A DNA stretch of 64,000 bases from Eumeta japonica (Eukaryota > Arthropoda > Insecta > Lepidoptera > Psychidae), in the NCBI GenBank assembly GCA_005406025.1, contig BGZK01000003.1, forward strand, positions 1,550,001 to 1,614,000, given 5' to 3'. Below, piece after piece: positions 59,455-64,000 of the stretch. The translations under genes and the position numbers were made by a program. Position 1 is the first letter of the stretch; each line of letters begins with the position of its first letter. A model generated the notes under the pieces. The model was not told where the DNA came from. It saw only the letters and a list, made by a program, of their open reading frames with translations, and made no database searches.

Positions 59455-59640
59455 AACAGTCAAACAATAAGCCATTTAGGGTCAATGCGACGCGCCGCAG
59501 CCAAATGAGCGGCCGCCGCGGACCATAAGGAAGTGCACGCGCGACGCATGCGCGGTGAGTTGACACACTTCGCCGCGAGCGCAGTCCGCAGATTTCGTAA
59601 TTTTCCTCCATAAACACTGCCAATTCAGGTAACGGAGAAC
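59455..59640. promoter_or_regulatory. CpG-rich island D
   Basis: CpG-dense block containing GCGACGCATGCGCGG, close to the NRF-1 palindrome, and GCGGCCGCCGCGGACC. The minus strand is open for 62 codons (MAVFMEENYEICGLRSRR). It may be a promoter with first exon reading to the left, toward the minus-strand exons, but no splice donor is decisive. Confidence 0.35.
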
Positions 59641-59829
59641 GTTTCTATTGTCTATACCTTACCGGATGTAAAAACTATATCAATGGATACGCTTCACGGT
59701 ACGTGACATATTGTTTATATTTGTTTATAATAATATTATTATTTGTTTACAATACCGCATCACCTACACATATGCGCGACCGCGTCGTCCGTCAACGGGG
59801 CACTGTTCTAAAATTATTATAGAGTGAGC

Positions 59830-59863
59830 AATTGGAACACTTATTGATAGAAGTGTTCCAATT
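59830..59863. other. Perfect 13-bp inverted repeat (hairpin)
   Basis: AATTGGAACACTT, 8-base loop ATTGATAG, AAGTGTTCCAATT. Confidence 0.7.
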
Positions 59864-61672
59864 AATAAATAAAGATTTTACTTGACATATAATTATTATT
59901 TTATCTATTATGCGCCACAAAGTTGGCTGTACTATTATGCTAAAAAAATTACGTCACAGAAGTAAATCTTTGCCAATTCGATGTTAAAACGTTACCAAAA
60001 TTCATATTACGTTGCCGCAATGTGAGTGTCTCGAACTAATACAAACTAGTACTACAACGAAAACTTATTTTTAGTTTTGTCGACTTTCTATCGCTTTAGG
60101 CTCTGTTAGTACAATTGTTATCATTGTAGAGAGTTAATTTAAATATTTTGTTTCTATAACTAATTTTTGTTGTAATATCACGCGCATATCAATTGCGCTG
60201 CAACTGTGGCGGTTTGTTCACAGACCGTAGTAAACACAATTACGAGAGATCAATAAAACACCAAATTGAGCCACTTTAGCCATCGTACCAATTAAATTTT
60301 ATGTACGTAATCAATGTGAACAATGAACATAATACCTCGTATGTATATATTTGGAAAATCAAAATTATTATTGAAAGGTATTAAATAGGAGTAGAAGGAA
60401 CTAATAAAAAAAAGTTTAACATTGTTTTTCTTTGGCGTAGGATTTGTTATTGTTTAATTTTGATATTATTATTATAACAGATGAAATACGAAATTGAAAG
60501 AATAATGTAATTTTATACAATTAAGAAGTGAATATATACCCATTGGAATGTAAATTAAATGACTTAGGTAGCTAAAAGATATAAGGAAATTAAAAATCAA
60601 ATAAACAATAACCTAAAAATGACTGACTATGTTACAAAAATGTCGCCCCAGGTCTGGCCTGATTCAAAAGTCCCCATTACATCAGCAGCATTGCCGGGTT
60701 GGATGGCGACAGATAGGGTTTGGAACAGATACAACCCAGAACAGTGGTCGCCTACCTTGTCCTCGAGTCTCCCGCCCTTATGAAGGACTTTGCCTCACTG
60801 CCCCATTGGCCATCTGCGTTGCAAGCGACCCGTGTAAAGAAGTATGAATGCTGTATTTCAGGAGGTCTACTGTTCTTGAGGTACATTTAGGTGGGACGCT
60901 GCGAACGTGTTGACACATGTGGTATCCCAGATTAGACAGCGCCCGCTTTGTCGGGGGATTAACTTTAATCTATCCGGTCACTAACCGATTTTTAATTTTT
61001 TATTTTATTATACTTCAATATTACTTCATTACGACTATTACAAAAAGAAGAGTTTGTTAAGTAGTCGTTTTTTAATGAAAAACGGAATTTCCTTTAGGCA
61101 AGGAAAAAATGTCAAATTAACAAAACACTTCTTACGGTAGTTTAATTTATCTTTTAAATTCTTTTAAAAATTGAAGAATATAGAAAAAATGGGGTACTAA
61201 TAAGAATATTGCGCTACTCAATAGTGTAGATTGTATTTTAAGCTATATTTAACTTCATTAGAATTTAAGTTAGTTCTATAGATATTTTTATGGTCCTTTT
61301 TTATATAAACTAAGCGAATCCGAAAATTGCAAAATCATGATATAAATAATAATTATTTATATTTTTAATTACATATATGGAAATTGGTATTTTCATATAA
61401 TTAATAACGAAAATGTCCACTTTGTGAGCTTGCAATGGCAGCGTTTTTTACACAACGAATCGGAGATAAGGATAAAGAACAGAATTCATTCAGACTACTT
61501 TTTATAGATCCACTATCAGCTCATATGGGGTGTCTGACATGGTACCGCGTGATAAGTATTGGTCCGATCGGTATGGAATCGAGATATAAACTATACTTGG
61601 ACCTTTACTCGAAGTGGCATTTATCTATTATATTTTAGCGCAATAAGTCATCAGACACGTATATTAAAAAAA

Positions 61673-62138
61673 TTGGTTGCCTGTAAAGTCGGTATACGGG
61701 CGAAAGTTTTACGTGACAACGACTTTGAATGGTAAAATCATTTTAATGTGAATATTCATTCGTATAGTAGGAAGAAGGATGAAATAATAGTAACAATTTA
61801 AAACATTTATTTATACAAAGAATTATATTTAAAACATTAATTTATACAAAGAATCTCGCACTGAATTTCATATTAACAAAATTTTATTTTTACCTTTACA
61901 CATACATACGTATTTATATACAAATATACATACAATAACTTGCAATACATTTGCAAGCTATGCACTAATTCTCTAGTGCTGCGCGCGCGGCAGACCGATC
62001 ATAGTTGAGTGGGAGAGAGACGCAAGGCATTCGGCGGGCCTGTCTCTCGTTCGGTGACTCATCGTTACGTTACCGAGCGTTACACTTTTTCATAAGTGAC
62101 TCCCAGCCGCAACCTAATTTAAGACGTTGTCACGTCAA
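61673..62138 (+). mobile_element. GGTTGCCTGTAAAGTCGG element, copy D
   Basis: 466 bp, from TTGGTTGCCTGTAAAGTCGG to GACGTTGTCACGTCAA, near-identical to copy C and the inverse of copies A and B. Its GC-rich half (GCGCGCGCGGCAGACCGATC; GTTACGTTACCGAGCG) is the most complete of the set. Confidence 0.9.
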
Positions 62139-63228
62139 AAAAAACATCGCGGTCGAAGTCGAGAATGGATCCGTGATCCGAATGCGATTGGGTTCGATTG
62201 CGATTTTCATTTTGTCCAAGAGAGTGGAGCCGCGAGCAAGAGCTAGTGCGATACGGTAATTAATACGAACTTGCCACCGAGGCGGGCCTTCTGACGTACC
62301 GATTCTATCTACGGACTCGCCGATTCGGGGCCGTAGTGATATGCAAGCTGATATATTATTAGATACATACACGTTACGGACGGATGCAAAGCTACCCATA
62401 AGCGGTACACAGTCGCCGCTGGGCCCCGAATTTGGAACGCACGTGTGTGCAGCATACACAACGACAGTTATGATTTTTATGTAACAAGCTGTGATAATAC
62501 GTTTGAAAAAACGTTTTGTACTGAACGGGGATTGTATTTTGACACTAATTTCACAGAATAAAAGCAGTGTAAATATTACCGTTTCGCATAAAATTTTAAG
62601 TGTAATAATTAAACGAATTAAATGTGTCGAAAATCTGAAAAGTTATCATTATTGCATGGTCAAAAATCGTTGTGTCAAAATATGGATGTAATATTTAACA
62701 ATCGGCTAAGTGCGAGTCGAGTTTGTGTGAGGATATTGCATATAAATTCATAACAAATTGTCTTTGGTGAAACAGGGTAGTTTACTTATATTTAGCATAT
62801 AATATTTTTTGGTGAGTTATGTAAACTGACTTGACATGATCACTAAAAGTACAATCAAAATTAAAATCGGTCAAAAAAAAATGATGAACTATAAGCCATC
62901 AAAAATTCTATGCCATCTCTTCCTCGAAAAATGAGCTTTGACGTTATTCTATGTGGCGCTAGTAGACACAATGACGTCATTGGATACTAGTGCTTTCTCT
63001 GTCTAATTAGCAAATTGTAAAAACCATTCTTACCCGGGTATTATTCCAGTTATCAAAAAAATGCTCTAACTAATGCTCTAACTTTTTACTCAAATAAAAA
63101 ACCTCGAAAACAGTAATATAATAAATAAAAATAGTAAAATACCCTACTAAGCAACAGGGTATAACATTATACACATTTTTTCTTCAACGCTACTTTGCGT
63201 TTCCCGTGAAAATTTAATTATTTATGAC
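62139..63228. other. GC-richer then AT-rich stretch
   Basis: 62140-62230 has GATCCG/GATTGCGATT units like the degenerate hexamer elements. 62260-62460 is CpG-rich (GCCACCGAGGCGGGCCTTC; CGCCGCTGGGCCCCGAAT) and open on the minus strand for 109 codons across the MITE border, so that frame is not a gene. The remainder is AT-rich. Confidence 0.4.
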
Positions 63229-63410
63229 AGGTGTGGGCCAACCTTTAACATGTTGTGGGCCAAACTTTAGTGTGCAAATACGTTCGCGGGCCGCGTTCAA
63301 AAGTAGGTGCATTTTAAAGGAGTGCTCATAATTTTTAGCGATTGATATCAGACACGAAATTTATCAAAATGTCTCGCGCGGCCCGCAGACCGGCCGTTGC
63401 TCACATATGA
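63229..63410. mobile_element. hAT-like non-autonomous remnant
   Basis: CAGGTGTGGGCCAACCTTT at the left and GCGGCCCGCAGACCGGCC...GCTC at the right, with GGGCCAAACTTT and GCGGGCCGCG inside. 'CAGGGGTGGCCAACCTTT...GCGGGCCGC' ends are typical of hAT elements (Charlie-like). The right end is decayed. Confidence 0.45.
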
Positions 63411-63582
63411 TTTCGGGCCTCTTTTAAAGGGTTTTTAATGAAAAGTCGCTTTTAAAATTAATTTTGCGTTCCATGTCTTCCTTGTAATGGGTTTTAGCCC
63501 GAACAACCGTCAAAAGGAGGACGTGGAACGCGTTTACATTTTGCTAAACACCAGTTTGAAAAGTAGTGGCGGAAGAGGATGT

Positions 63583-63656
63583 TAGACAGACAAACAAATG
63601 TGAGAGTGATCTCATACCTAATAGTTTCATTTTATCAAAGGGTGTACGGAACCCTA
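63583..63656 (-). repeat. AGGGTTCC-type repeat, copy 5
   Basis: + strand GACAGACAAACAAATGTGAG, AGTGATCTCATACC, then GGTGTACGGAACCCTAGG. Confidence 0.55.
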
Positions 63657-64000
63657 GGAATAACATGACACACGAGGAGCTGGCGGACAAAAGTAAACAA
63701 CTCACTGCATAACCATAGTTAGTTTTTTGCATTATTGTAATTTTATAGATGTTTTATTTTGGACTAACAGTGAACAAGTCTTTTCTGATCATTTAAGTTG
63801 AAATCTCGTTTTTTGATCAAAATAAGACAAAGTGTTAAGAGATATGTGAAAATTATTTATTTGGTTTTTCTACTTTTGTCCGCCAGGTCCTCGCACGATT
63901 TTGAAACCATAATCAATTCAGAGGTTAATTAATTTTAAAAATTTAATACTTTATAAAAATATAAACTATATGTATAAAGTTAAACTATACATTTGGACTT
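63657..64000. other. Window end, AT-rich
   Basis: No feature that I can support. Confidence 0.4.

Larger units (their letters stand above)
58966..61672. other. Gene-poor stretch with one CpG island and one GC-rich block
   Basis: Contains CpG island D (59455-59640), a 13-bp hairpin (59830-59863) and a GC-rich block at about 60640-60985 (CGTTGCAAGCGACCCGTG; GACAGCGCCCGCTTTGTCGG) that reads like transposon-derived sequence but could not be assigned. Confidence 0.4.

Noticed and set aside
62130..62459. 109-codon minus-strand frame
   Set aside because: It crosses the border of MITE copy D and has no domain or splice support.

Overview
The window looks like nuclear DNA of a moth or butterfly (Lepidoptera). 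Support: AT-rich non-coding DNA, small GC-rich exons, an insect-type Osa/ARID1 C-terminus, and many short repeats of kinds I associate with lepidopteran genomes (C-rich SINE-like copies with a CCGGCAACG core, AGGGTTCC...GTCTGTCC tails, 5'-truncated LINEs, mariner, Harbinger and hAT relics, MITEs). The species cannot be told from the sequence. I saw no rRNA gene, functional tRNA gene, CRISPR array or operon.

Layout. 1-6.4 kb: the 3' end of osa (ARID1/BAF250 subunit of the SWI/SNF chromatin remodeller) on the + strand, with three firm exons (3436-3696, 3963-4058, 4135-6162), one candidate upstream exon (651-752), a stop at 6160-6162 and a poly(A) signal at 6401. 6.4-22 kb: gene-poor DNA with broken transposons: a possible hAT, a LINE 3' half, a Gypsy integrase piece flanked by inverted repeats, a mariner, two MITEs and a THAP finger fragment. 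22.3-23.3 kb: an intact intronless short-chain dehydrogenase (retinol dehydrogenase 11-14 type) on the - strand with its own poly(A) signal. 23.5-34 kb: more relics, including a Harbinger transposase split by DNA that carries a MADF gene piece on the other strand, and several hairpins. 34.2-37.7 kb: two small GC-rich stretches on the - strand with good splice acceptors, probably 3' exons of an unidentified gene whose 5' part lies to the right. 38-64 kb: no convincing coding exon; repeats, MITEs and a series of CpG-rich islands that could be promoters or 5' exons.

Only osa and the dehydrogenase are confident protein genes, and nothing suggests they work together. The most striking non-gene signal is a roughly 430-515 bp non-coding element present in four close copies (two per strand, 36-62 kb) plus one diverged copy (29.8 kb), consistent with a recently active MITE-like family. 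Other unusual structures are a 55-bp-arm hairpin at 31.9 kb, a nested inverted repeat at 40.6-41.3 kb with nearly identical 87-bp inner arms, and the orphan - strand exons. I see no clear evidence of a wholly new biological system.
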